The translations under genes were made by a program, and so were the position numbers. A stretch of DNA of 20,322 nucleotides, from NCBI RefSeq assembly GCF_946478835.1, contig NZ_CAMLDV010000056.1, positions 1 to 20,322 on the forward strand, given 5' to 3'. The notes under the pieces were generated by a model, which saw only the letters and a program-made list of their open reading frames with translations, had not been told where the DNA came from and did not search any database. The DNA is from an uncultured Bdellovibrio sp. (GTDB taxonomy: Bacteria > Bdellovibrionota > Bdellovibrionia > Bdellovibrionales > Bdellovibrionaceae). This document shows, piece by piece, positions 1 to 6,056 of the stretch; position 1 is the first letter of the stretch, and every line of letters begins with the position of its first letter.

Positions 1-492
1 GTATCTGAACTTTCGCTGGGGGATCAACAATTGGAATTTATCGAAGAAGTTGAAGAGACATCAGGTCCCATCACAGCGTCAGCTCCGATTTCGATCCCAG
101 CAATGCTTTGTGATGACAAACTTCTTGAAGAGATCAACGCCATCCCAGACAAAATGGGATTTAAAATCGGTGACGTGGCAGAGATCTTGGGAATCAAACA
201 ATACGTTCTTCGCTACTGGGAAACCGAGTTTGAAATCCTTCGTCCGAAAAAAGCTTCCAACAATCAACGTATGTACACACGTAAGGATGTTGAGAATGCT
301 CTTTTGATTCGTAAGCTTTTGCACCGCGATCGTTTTTCGATTGAAGGCGCAAGAAACGCGATGAAAGAACTAAAAGCCCATGTCCGCAAAGAAAAAGACA
401 TGAGCCAGGTTTACCACAAGCTAGAAAACCTCAACGAAAGAGTTGAAGACCTTATTCTAGATATCCGCAAAGTTCGTCAGATTTTTAAATAA
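1..492 (+). CDS. MerR-family transcriptional regulator (5' end uncertain)
   Basis: This is a DNA-binding regulator of the MerR type. The winged helix begins at a 'GFKIGDVAEILGIKQYVLRYW' -like stretch (about residues 43-63 counted from a TTG at 31), followed by the wing segment containing NNQRMYTRKDV and a basic/helical tail that probably forms the dimer coiled coil. No effector-binding domain is present, so it belongs to the short MerR-like group often encoded just after ihfA. The reading frame is open right to base 1, so the true start may lie outside the window. Alternatives are TTG at 31, which has a GGGGGA stretch about 8 bases upstream, or ATG at 103, which would leave a more typical short N-terminus. 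The regulated genes cannot be told from sequence. Family assignment is secure; the start is not. Confidence 0.85.
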   Translation, partial: VSELSLGDQQLEFIEEVEETSGPITASAPISIPAMLCDDKLLEEINAIPDKMGFKIGDVAEILGIKQYVLRYWETEFEILRPKKASNNQRMYTRKDVENALLIRKLLHRDRFSIEGARNAMKELKAHVRKEKDMSQVYHKLENLNERVEDLILDIRKVRQIFK

Positions 493-518
493 AGCGATCT
501 CCCGAAAGGGAGACCGCT
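493..518. terminator. Probable bidirectional terminator hairpin between convergent genes
   Basis: Arms agcgatctccc (493-503) and gggagaccgct (508-518) pair around a gaaa loop with one A/C mismatch. On the minus strand that mismatch becomes a G-T wobble. The minus-strand copy is followed by TTTATTT, and the plus-strand copy by a weaker ggttcttt. It lies between the stop of the MerR gene and the stop of the leftward lipoprotein gene, so it can end both transcripts. Confidence 0.7.
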
Positions 519-524
519 GGTTCT

Positions 525-2471
525 TTAGTTCAAATGTTGGCTGTCAATTCTATAGCCGCGAATTCGAATCGTACCGCCAAAACCAATTTTAGGATTAAAA
601 ATCTCTTCAGAGTGTCTTTGTAAGACTTCACCTTTCCAGTTTACTTTGTCGACGCCCGTTCTGAATTTTCTAGGCATTTGGATATCGTTTTTAAGGTGTA
701 AGATGGGCAGGTTCTGATTCTTTTTAAAGATTTCACAACCAGGTTGATTTTCAATTCTCACTGTCAAACTGTCACCATTGCCTTCACGTTGGAAGTATCT
801 TAGTGGACAAATCACGTCTGTGAACTTTGTTTCATTTTTTTCGTAAGTCGCCACTGTGAACTTCAAAGTGAGCCCTTCATAGATCTCTTTAAACTGTCCC
901 ACAGGACGTTCGACTTTTCTCATGCGGGAAAGACTTGAAGAATATTCCGTTGTCACCGTGAATTGATCTTCGTAGCGAGCGCATGTTCTCACTTCTTCGC
1001 ATACGTTTTCGCGAGGGCAAACGGCGATTTCAGGTCCTGCGGATCTATTCACACAAGTGCCGGGAATCCAGTGGCATGAAGATTTGGTTGTGCTTTCAAT
1101 ACACACGTTGTTGGAAATCTTTGTTGTTTTTGGTTTTTCAAGTTCGCGCTCTTCGACATTCAAATAACTTGGCGAAATCTCTAAGAGGTCGCCCGGTTGA
1201 ATGGTCAATCCTGTTTCAATGGAAGCGTCATTGTTGAACAAAGAAGGGCGATTGAAGCCTTGGTCCGCGACTTCCGCAGACGCTTCGCCGATAACAACAG
1301 AACGGTCGTTCAGAGGTTGCAGGCGCGTTGTGCTCCGGAAAACACGGCTTCCCAAAGTGTTTTCCGTTTTTTCGAAACTAAATGAAAGATTTTGTTGGAA
1401 GTCGCGGTAGTCGCGGTTGAAGGTAACGCATGCCATGGCTCCCGAGCATTCTAACTCCACTTTTTTCACATCAGGAACTTTAACAAAGAAAAGCTCCATC
1501 GCTTGATCCACAGCGAATTGCAATTGCTGGTCGTAGTTGCCGCGGATATCTACACTCAAGGTCTGGTTGCGCATGATCTTTTCTGTATAGTAGCGGGCAT
1601 CGACCGAAGCAATGCCTTTATAATTCGCCTTAAAGTGAATTTCTAATTCATCGTAGATGCGGCGTTTGTCAAACGTCACCGTCACTTTAGAAGTTAAATA
1701 AGGAACCATCGTTTGGTAGTCGGCACGCAGATCCACGGTGTTGTTATAAAGGGCACTTTGCAAAATATATTGAGCCATGCTTTTGCTTGTTCGTAATGCC
1801 ACGGTGAAAGGCTTCGTTAAGTCACAGTAGTCAGAAACAGCAAGGTCTTTTGGCGTGACATCGAACTCACGATCAACAACCTTGATTGAAAATGCCTTAG
1901 GGCATCCCGGAAGCAAGGCGACTTTGTTGCGACTGCGAGAAGAGAGCTCAGTTCTAAGATCATCCGTTTTTTTAATTAAATAACTTTCGGGCACATTGAT
2001 AAGATCTTGTCCTTTAGGACCGGGGATTTTGTTTTCAAGGCCGGAAACCATTGTGACATGAAATGGGATGCTCACCGTGCCATCTTCATTTTCAAGAATA
2101 GAAACGCGCGCGCCATCAGCGGTGGAAAACGCATAAACCTTGGGGGCAATAAAAACGAAATCTCCGTACTCTTTTTGATCTAAGGTAAATAACTGGGCAT
2201 TGTAGCGAGGATCGACGGGAAAAGATGTGAGCGTTGTTAGCTGCGCTTCTTGTTTGAGGCGCTTTAAAGCCTCATCAGTCACTTCTTGAGTGGTGACGGT
2301 CAGACCTGTTTTTTCATCAACGATGGTCTTCGCAGTTTTATATTCAGTTTCAGCGACTGGTTTAGGTGCGATCGGTGAGGGAGTTAGCGGTTTATGACCG
2401 GAATTGTCTTTCTGACAGGCCATCAGGACTGCACAGGCAAGAAGGGGAAGAAGTCGTTTTTTGTAGTTCAT
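525..2471 (-). CDS. Large predicted lipoprotein of unknown function with a six-cysteine cluster
   Basis: The 648-residue product starts with a basic N-terminus and a hydrophobic stretch ending in the lipobox LMAC, so Cys19 should be lipidated by Lgt and cleaved by LspA. A proline-rich linker follows (about residues 28-40), typical of a tether from the membrane to a folded domain. The rest appears beta-rich. Six cysteines lie between residues 457 and 497 (457, 466, 473, 485, 491, 497), probably forming disulfides in the periplasm or at the cell surface. Further cysteines occur near 190, 216, 342 and 348. I recognise no catalytic motif or named family. The start is well supported by GGAGG at 2474-2478, 4 bases beyond a short spacer before the ATG. 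A Nudix gene lies upstream on the same strand, but a 100-bp gap argues against tight coupling. Confidence 0.85.
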   Translation of the reverse strand: MNYKKRLLPLLACAVLMACQKDNSGHKPLTPSPIAPKPVAETEYKTAKTIVDEKTGLTVTTQEVTDEALKRLKQEAQLTTLTSFPVDPRYNAQLFTLDQKEYGDFVFIAPKVYAFSTADGARVSILENEDGTVSIPFHVTMVSGLENKIPGPKGQDLINVPESYLIKKTDDLRTELSSRSRNKVALLPGCPKAFSIKVVDREFDVTPKDLAVSDYCDLTKPFTVALRTSKSMAQYILQSALYNNTVDLRADYQTMVPYLTSKVTVTFDKRRIYDELEIHFKANYKGIASVDARYYTEKIMRNQTLSVDIRGNYDQQLQFAVDQAMELFFVKVPDVKKVELECSGAMACVTFNRDYRDFQQNLSFSFEKTENTLGSRVFRSTTRLQPLNDRSVVIGEASAEVADQGFNRPSLFNNDASIETGLTIQPGDLLEISPSYLNVEERELEKPKTTKISNNVCIESTTKSSCHWIPGTCVNRSAGPEIAVCPRENVCEEVRTCARYEDQFTVTTEYSSSLSRMRKVERPVGQFKEIYEGLTLKFTVATYEKNETKFTDVICPLRYFQREGNGDSLTVRIENQPGCEIFKKNQNLPILHLKNDIQMPRKFRTGVDKVNWKGEVLQRHSEEIFNPKIGFGGTIRIRGYRIDSQHLN

Positions 2472-2571
2472 TGGAACCTCCGATTTTAGTTATGAAACCG
2501 GATATTTCAATGTTAGTGCCGCGCTGTATTCGAATATATTGCTTTATGGACGGTATCCGGACGGATCTGTC

Positions 2572-2994
2572 TTAAATCTTGGAAACTGAATTCGCCCAAT
2601 CCAGAATTGCTCCGACACGCTCGCCAAGGAGGGACTTGGCATTTTTATAGTTCACCCAACGGTATTCTTGGTGTTCCGCACGGCCCAATTCTTCGTTGAT
2701 TCCTAAGATGACGCTCTTGGTTTTAACTTCGCCAATATAATACCGGGCCACCTTTCCTTGGCTGTAAGGGGGAGTTTCTTTGTAGACTTCACCGAAGGGA
2801 AATTGCACTTTTTCAATTCCTGTTTCTTCCTGAAGTTCGCGCTTGGCTGCAGCAAAAGGATCTTCGTTTTTTTCAACTTCGCCTTTCGGAAAATCCCAGT
2901 AATTGTAAGAACGCAGAAGTAAAAATAAAATCTCGTGGTTTTCCCTGAAGACGGGAACAATTCCTGCGGAAAAACGTTTGGAAGGTGTATTCAT
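2572..2994 (-). CDS. Nudix hydrolase, Ap4A-hydrolase-like
   Basis: This 140-residue protein carries a complete Nudix box, G38-x5-E44-x7-R52-E53-L-x-E56-E57-x-G59-I60, which binds Mg2+ and positions water for cleavage of a nucleoside diphosphate linked to another group. The preceding YNYWDFPKGEV is typical of the MutT/diadenosine-polyphosphate hydrolase branch. Length matches this cytosolic housecleaning family. The exact substrate (Ap4A, an oxidised nucleotide or another) cannot be read from sequence. No clear Shine-Dalgarno precedes ATG 2994. It is divergent from the tRNA-Pro gene and shares a 75-bp upstream gap with it. Family is certain, substrate is inference. Confidence 0.92.
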   Translation of the reverse strand: MNTPSKRFSAGIVPVFRENHEILFLLLRSYNYWDFPKGEVEKNEDPFAAAKRELQEETGIEKVQFPFGEVYKETPPYSQGKVARYYIGEVKTKSVILGINEELGRAEHQEYRWVNYKNAKSLLGERVGAILDWANSVSKI

Positions 2995-3024
2995 GCATCA
3001 AGAATTAACATGATGTGCTGCCAC

Positions 3025-3054
3025 TTGCGTAGAGAAAGTATCGTTTAATAAAAT
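3025..3054 (+). promoter_or_regulatory. Probable sigma-70 promoter of tRNA-Pro
   Basis: TTGCGT at 3025-3030 and TAAAAT at 3049-3054 are separated by 18 bases. Transcription would start near 3061, about 9 bases before the mature tRNA. This is a consensus-scan judgement by eye. Confidence 0.5.
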
Positions 3055-3069
3055 AAACAAAGATACCGT

Positions 3070-3146
3070 CTGCGCGTGGCTCAGCTTGGTAGAGCACTTG
3101 CTTGGGGTGCAAGAGGTCGCTGGTTCAAATCCAGTCGCGCAGACCA
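3070..3146 (+). tRNA. tRNA-Pro(GGG)
   Basis: A full cloverleaf can be drawn. Acceptor ctgcgcg pairs with cgcgcag, the D arm is gctc/gagc, and the anticodon stem cttgc/gcaag holds loop ttggggt, giving anticodon GGG at 3104-3106. The T arm is gctgg/ccagt around ttcaaat, with discriminator A and an encoded CCA. It decodes CCC/CCU proline codons. A C at position 1 and UGGGG in the loop are usual for bacterial tRNA-Pro(GGG). In several Proteobacteria a tRNA-Pro lies directly after ihfA-merR; here two leftward genes lie between merR and the tRNA. Confidence 0.96.
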
Positions 3147-3173
3147 TTCTTCTTATTCCTAAATATTGTAGTG

Positions 3174-3203
3174 TAGACAATGTGATAGATCACTGCCTAT
3201 GCT
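3174..3203 (+). promoter_or_regulatory. Candidate promoter of the deacetylase gene, with palindrome in the spacer
   Basis: TAGACA at 3174-3179 and TATGCT at 3198-3203 are 18 bases apart. The predicted start of transcription falls at about 3210, the ATG itself, which suggests a leaderless or near-leaderless mRNA. No Shine-Dalgarno is visible. Between the two hexamers sits the perfect palindrome GTGATAGATCAC (3182-3193), well placed for a repressor or activator to occlude RNA polymerase. Confidence 0.35.
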
Positions 3204-3209
3204 TGTTCT

Positions 3210-4133
3210 ATGAAAAAATCTTTTCTCTTTTTTGTGTTATCTCAGTTTGTCGCTATCTCTACATTTGCGTCCATCAAAGTAGCCATCACGGTCGATGATC
3301 TTCCAACGCATCAAGATTTGCCACCAGGAGTCACTCGCGAAATGATCGCAAAGAAAATGACCCAAGTTCTTCTTAAGCACAAAATCCCCGAAGTCTATGG
3401 CTTCATTAACGCCGGTAAGGTTGAAAAGAAAAATGAGTCCAAAGAAGTTTTAAAAATTTGGAAAAAAGCGGGATATCCCTTTGGCAATCACACGTATCTT
3501 CATGAAGACATCAACAAAGTCTCTCTTGAAGACTACAAGAAATCTATCGAGCTTAATGAGCCCATGTTGAAAAAGTTGAGTGGCAAATCAAACTGGAAAT
3601 TTTTCCGATATCCTTATCTGCGTGAAGGGGAGACTCTTGAAACGAGAAGTGCGATTCGCAGTTTCTTGAACGAGCGTGGCTATCAAATAGCGCAAGTGAC
3701 AATTGATTTTGAAGACTGGAGCTGGAACGGGCCTTACTCTCGTTGTGTGGCAAAGCAGGATCAAGAATCCATTGCATGGTTAGAACAGACGTACATCAAA
3801 AATGCGACGGACATGTTGGATCGTGCAGAAGTTCTTTCTCAGTCTCTCTTTAAGCGCAGCATTCCTCATGTACTTCTTCTGCATATCGGCGCATTTGATG
3901 CAGAGATGATCGAGAAGCTTATTACGGAGTATAAGAAAAAAGGCGTGGAATTTATTCCGCTTTCTGAAGCGCAGAAAGATGAAGTGTATTCTTTAGATCC
4001 TGCTTCTCCTGCGAAAAGAGGCTCTGAACTCACATATCAGTTCATGAATGCGCGCAATTTAAAGTTAGCAGATGTAGGGTTAAAAAAATACGAAGACTAT
4101 CCTGAAGAAAAACTACAAAAAATTTGTCAGTAG
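3210..4133 (+). CDS. Secreted polysaccharide deacetylase (CE4/NodB-type)
   Basis: The 307-residue protein has a signal peptide (basic MKK, hydrophobic core, likely cut after Ala20). It then shows all five CE4 motifs: TVDD (Asp29-Asp30), HTYLH (His94, His98, metal ligands), RYPY (133-136), DFEDW (167-170) and LLLH (222-225). Such enzymes remove acetyl groups from N-acetylated sugars using a divalent metal. Family members act on peptidoglycan or chitin-like polymers, and Bdellovibrio is known to use deacetylases to mark prey peptidoglycan. Whether this one acts on prey wall, self wall or another polymer is inference. The start is fixed by the signal peptide although no ribosome site is seen. 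The GNAT gene begins 6 bases after its stop, so the two are probably cotranscribed. Confidence 0.9.
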   Translation: MKKSFLFFVLSQFVAISTFASIKVAITVDDLPTHQDLPPGVTREMIAKKMTQVLLKHKIPEVYGFINAGKVEKKNESKEVLKIWKKAGYPFGNHTYLHEDINKVSLEDYKKSIELNEPMLKKLSGKSNWKFFRYPYLREGETLETRSAIRSFLNERGYQIAQVTIDFEDWSWNGPYSRCVAKQDQESIAWLEQTYIKNATDMLDRAEVLSQSLFKRSIPHVLLLHIGAFDAEMIEKLITEYKKKGVEFIPLSEAQKDEVYSLDPASPAKRGSELTYQFMNARNLKLADVGLKKYEDYPEEKLQKICQ

Positions 4134-4139
4134 GATTTT

Positions 4140-4688
4140 ATGAATCTGATTTTGCGTGAGCTTACAAAGCAGGACGAAGCGGCTTTCCTAAGGGGAGTGG
4201 AAGATTGGAAAGGTGAAGATCTCACTTGGTACACTTTTGAGTGGAAGCCGGGGATGTCTCACGAAGAGCATTTGCAAATTTTAGAAAACGCTAAGGACGC
4301 GAATAAGATTCCTCCAAATAGAGTGCCGTCATCCATGCTCTACGCATTTGTGGGTGGTGAAATCGTGGGACGTTTGAATATTCGTCACAGTTTGAATGCG
4401 TATCTTCTAGAAAGGGGCGGGCATGTTGGTTATGCCGTGAGTCCTCGTCACCGCCAAAAAGGATATGCGAGTGAAATATTCCGTCAAGGGCTTCAATACT
4501 GTCAAAAGCTTGGAATAGAAAAGTTGTTGATTACCTGCGCTGATCACAACGTACCGTCCTGGAGAATTATCGAAAAATTCGGCGGCTTTTTGGAAAATCG
4601 AATCTTTGATGACAAGAAAAGTGAATTCGTGCGCCGTTACTGGATTGATTTAGCGGATGCAAAAGGTCACCCTTTCAGCGCTGTTTGA
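4140..4688 (+). CDS. GNAT-family N-acetyltransferase
   Basis: The 182-residue cytosolic protein matches the GNAT fold. The acetyl-CoA pyrophosphate-binding loop is seen in VSPRHRQKGYA (100-110, pattern R-x-x-G-x-A). Before it lies the beta-4 strand GGHVGYAV, and after it the motif-B region with ITCADHNVPSWRIIEKFGG (131-149), the typical 'asparagine then aligned helix' of this family. It transfers acetyl from acetyl-CoA to an amine; the substrate is unknown. The gene follows the deacetylase by 6 bases with no separate promoter, so an opposing acetylation/deacetylation pair is possible but unproven. Family certain, role open. Confidence 0.9.
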   Translation: MNLILRELTKQDEAAFLRGVEDWKGEDLTWYTFEWKPGMSHEEHLQILENAKDANKIPPNRVPSSMLYAFVGGEIVGRLNIRHSLNAYLLERGGHVGYAVSPRHRQKGYASEIFRQGLQYCQKLGIEKLLITCADHNVPSWRIIEKFGGFLENRIFDDKKSEFVRRYWIDLADAKGHPFSAV

Positions 4689-4704
4689 TGATTCCGTTGA
4701 TATA

Positions 4705-4720
4705 TTGATTTTTAAATCAA
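4705..4720. repeat. AT-rich 16-bp palindrome after the GNAT gene
   Basis: ttgattt at 4705-4711 and aaatcaa at 4714-4720 form an inverted repeat, 17 bases past the GNAT stop. The stem is AT-only and has no following T-run, so it is a weak terminator at best. It could equally be a protein-binding site. Confidence 0.3.
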
Positions 4721-4801
4721 AACCCTAGACCTTTTCTTAAACATACACATAATTTACATATTCTTTTGACTCTAGTCTTTGGCCTTTATATCGTTATTGA
4801 A

Positions 4802-4826
4802 GGCTCTTTCTAGAGCTGAAAGAGCC
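4802..4826. repeat. Perfect inverted repeat, 9-bp arms and 7-base loop
   Basis: ggctctttc (4802-4810) and gaaagagcc (4818-4826) flank tagagct. No T-tract follows on either strand, so it does not look like a standard terminator. It lies just upstream of the three operators of the HTH/Fic pair and could be an RNA hairpin or a binding site. Function unknown. Confidence 0.6.
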
Positions 4827-4842
4827 CAAAGCGCCTATATTT

Positions 4843-4860
4843 GTCTATATATAAATAGAT
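4843..4860 (+). promoter_or_regulatory. Operator copy 1 of the HTH/Fic pair
   Basis: gtctatatataaatagat has arms gtctat/atagat around six bases, with one arm base differing from the perfect palindrome. It lies 33 bp before copy 2 and matches copy 3 in 17 of 18 bases. Inferred binding site of the HTH protein at 4941-5453. Confidence 0.65.
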
Positions 4861-4875
4861 TTTTTATATCTAAAG

Positions 4876-4893
4876 GTCTATCTATATATAGAC
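4876..4893 (-). promoter_or_regulatory. Operator copy 2 of the HTH/Fic pair (inverted orientation)
   Basis: gtctatctatatatagac has perfect arms gtctat/atagac. Its reverse complement matches copy 3 in 17 of 18 bases, so this middle copy is flipped relative to its neighbours. It begins exactly 33 bp after copy 1 and 33 bp before copy 3. Confidence 0.7.
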
Positions 4894-4908
4894 GATATGT
4901 TATTATAT

Positions 4909-4926
4909 GTCTATATATAAATAGAC
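4909..4926 (+). promoter_or_regulatory. Operator copy 3 of the HTH/Fic pair
   Basis: gtctatatataaatagac has perfect arms gtctat/atagac and ends 14 bases before the ATG of the HTH gene. Binding here would block transcription or ribosome access. A -10-like TATTAT lies at 4901-4906 just before it, so the promoter probably overlaps copies 2 and 3. Confidence 0.7.
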
Positions 4927-4940
4927 TAATAGGTGGCCTT

Positions 4941-5453
4941 ATGGGAACGAAGACGGCAAAGCTCCGCAGAAATCAGCTCGACAGATTCTTTAACGAGCAT
5001 AAGACATTTCTTCTTGGCAAAGCGCCTAAGTACGGATGGGTCAGAGAGATCCGCCAGGCTCTTGGGATGACGATGCAAGATCTTGGAGAGCGACTCGGAG
5101 TGATCAAACAACGAGTAGAGCGCATTGAAAAAGATGAAGTGACGGGGAAGCTGACTTTGCAAACTCTGCAAGAGACAGCTGAAGCGTTGAATTGTGATTT
5201 GGTTTATTTCTTTGTTCCTAAGGGCGAAGGACTGCAGCGCACTTTGGAAGAACAAGCTCGTAAAGCCGCGCGAGACATCGTGCGAAGCACAGAGCATACG
5301 ATGCAACTGGAACAACAAGATACGTCGCGCCAGTCGCAACAGCAATTGATTGAAAACATTGTGCAGGAACTATTGTTGAAAGAGGATCGCAGAATATGGA
5401 GAGCACAAAGTGAAAATCCAAAGTCCTCCAGGGGCCACACCTCTCGACGATGA
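4941..5453 (+). CDS. HTH protein, 'mobile mystery protein A' type
   Basis: The 170-residue protein has a Cro/XRE-like helix-turn-helix at about residues 33-90, including GWVREIRQALGMTMQDLGE and the recognition-helix region GVIKQRVERIEKDE. It ends that domain with NCDLVYFFVP. A Gln/Glu-rich helical tail follows. This arrangement matches the family named mobile mystery protein A, found next to a Fic-domain partner on mobile DNA. The pair resembles a toxin-antitoxin module: this protein would bind the three upstream operators and repress its own operon, and may restrain the Fic protein. ATG 4941 is chosen because AGGTGG at 4931-4936 precedes it by 4 bases; an upstream extension to 4779 would run through the operators and is rejected. 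Family is known; the antitoxin role is inference. Confidence 0.85.
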   Translation: MGTKTAKLRRNQLDRFFNEHKTFLLGKAPKYGWVREIRQALGMTMQDLGERLGVIKQRVERIEKDEVTGKLTLQTLQETAEALNCDLVYFFVPKGEGLQRTLEEQARKAARDIVRSTEHTMQLEQQDTSRQSQQQLIENIVQELLLKEDRRIWRAQSENPKSSRGHTSRR

Positions 5454-5997
5454 AACTTTACGCGGGCTCATTCCGGGGCTCACGACCCAAGGGGAGCTTG
5501 ACGAGTTTGAGGCCGCTGGAATTGCGCGAGCGCTTCTTTGGGCTTTTAACAGCCGCACCTTAAAAAAAGATCTTATCAGTGCGTCAGGTCTTTGTCTTTT
5601 GCACAGAAAAATGTTTGAGGAAACCTGGGAGTGGGCAGGACAGTTTCGAAAAAAGGAAACCAACATCGGCGTTTCTCCTGAGTCCATTCAAAATAATTTG
5701 GCGATTCTTTTAGATGATGTGAAGTTTTGGCTCACTCATCGGACTTTTTCCATGGAAGAAATCGCCGCCCGCTTTCATCATCGTCTTGTTTGGATTCATC
5801 CGTTTCCCAATGGAAATGGGCGGTTTTCTCGTCTGGCGGCGGACCTTTTGATGAGGCAATATGAGGGAATAACTTTTTCCTGGGGCCAAGAGCATTTGGG
5901 AAGAATGGGTGAGAAAAGAGAGACTTACATTAAAGCTCTTAAAATCGCCGACCAGCATCAAGACTATGATCCTTTGATTCGTTTTATGAAAAGCTAA
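5410..5997 (+). CDS. Fic-domain protein, 'mobile mystery protein B' type
   Basis: The 195-residue protein carries the Fic core HPFPNGNGRFSR, with catalytic His130, the anion-binding GNGR loop and Arg141. The family-typical WEWAGQFRKKETNIG lies upstream of it. Fic enzymes usually transfer AMP or another nucleotide part to target proteins. The usual acidic residue of HPF-x-[D/E]-GNGR, which holds Mg2+, is Asn134 here; the same substitution is common in this subfamily as I recall it. I see no good [S/T]xxxE[G/N] inhibitory motif in this protein or in its partner. The N-terminus (GATPLDDETLRGLIPG...TTQGELDEFE) fits the mobile mystery B family. GTG at 5410 overlaps the upstream gene by 44 bases, with GGAG at 5399-5402 as ribosome site, so translation is probably coupled. 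Confidence 0.88.
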   Translation: MKIQSPPGATPLDDETLRGLIPGLTTQGELDEFEAAGIARALLWAFNSRTLKKDLISASGLCLLHRKMFEETWEWAGQFRKKETNIGVSPESIQNNLAILLDDVKFWLTHRTFSMEEIAARFHHRLVWIHPFPNGNGRFSRLAADLLMRQYEGITFSWGQEHLGRMGEKRETYIKALKIADQHQDYDPLIRFMKS

Positions 5998-6056
5998 CAC
6001 AGTTTTTGTACGTCAATTGTGTTATCATGGTTTTTCCCGCAAAGAAGGAGTTCCGA

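Noticed and set aside
2998..3180. Leftward 60-residue frame with a CATGFEPATSCTPSK stretch
   Set aside because: It is antisense to the tRNA-Pro; this peptide is a well-known artefact of translating the reverse strand of a tRNA gene.
4843..4926. CRISPR-like array
   Set aside because: Only three short copies, alternating orientation, 15-bp spacers and position just before a start codon; operators explain this better.
4779..4940. Longer N-terminus for the HTH protein
   Set aside because: It would be translated through the three operators, gives repetitive IYINR-type peptides, and lacks a ribosome site; ATG 4941 has one.
4926..5345. Leftward 139-residue frame opposite the HTH gene
   Set aside because: Shadow of the HTH coding sequence; no ribosome site or recognisable domain.
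3070..6000. Integrative element at tRNA-Pro carrying the HTH/Fic pair
   Set aside because: No copy of the tRNA 3' end, no integrase and no direct-repeat border was found; ordinary genes lie between.
5995..6024. taacaca/tgtgtta inverted repeat around the end of the Fic gene
   Set aside because: Seven AT-rich pairs with a 16-base loop; too weak to call a terminator or operator.
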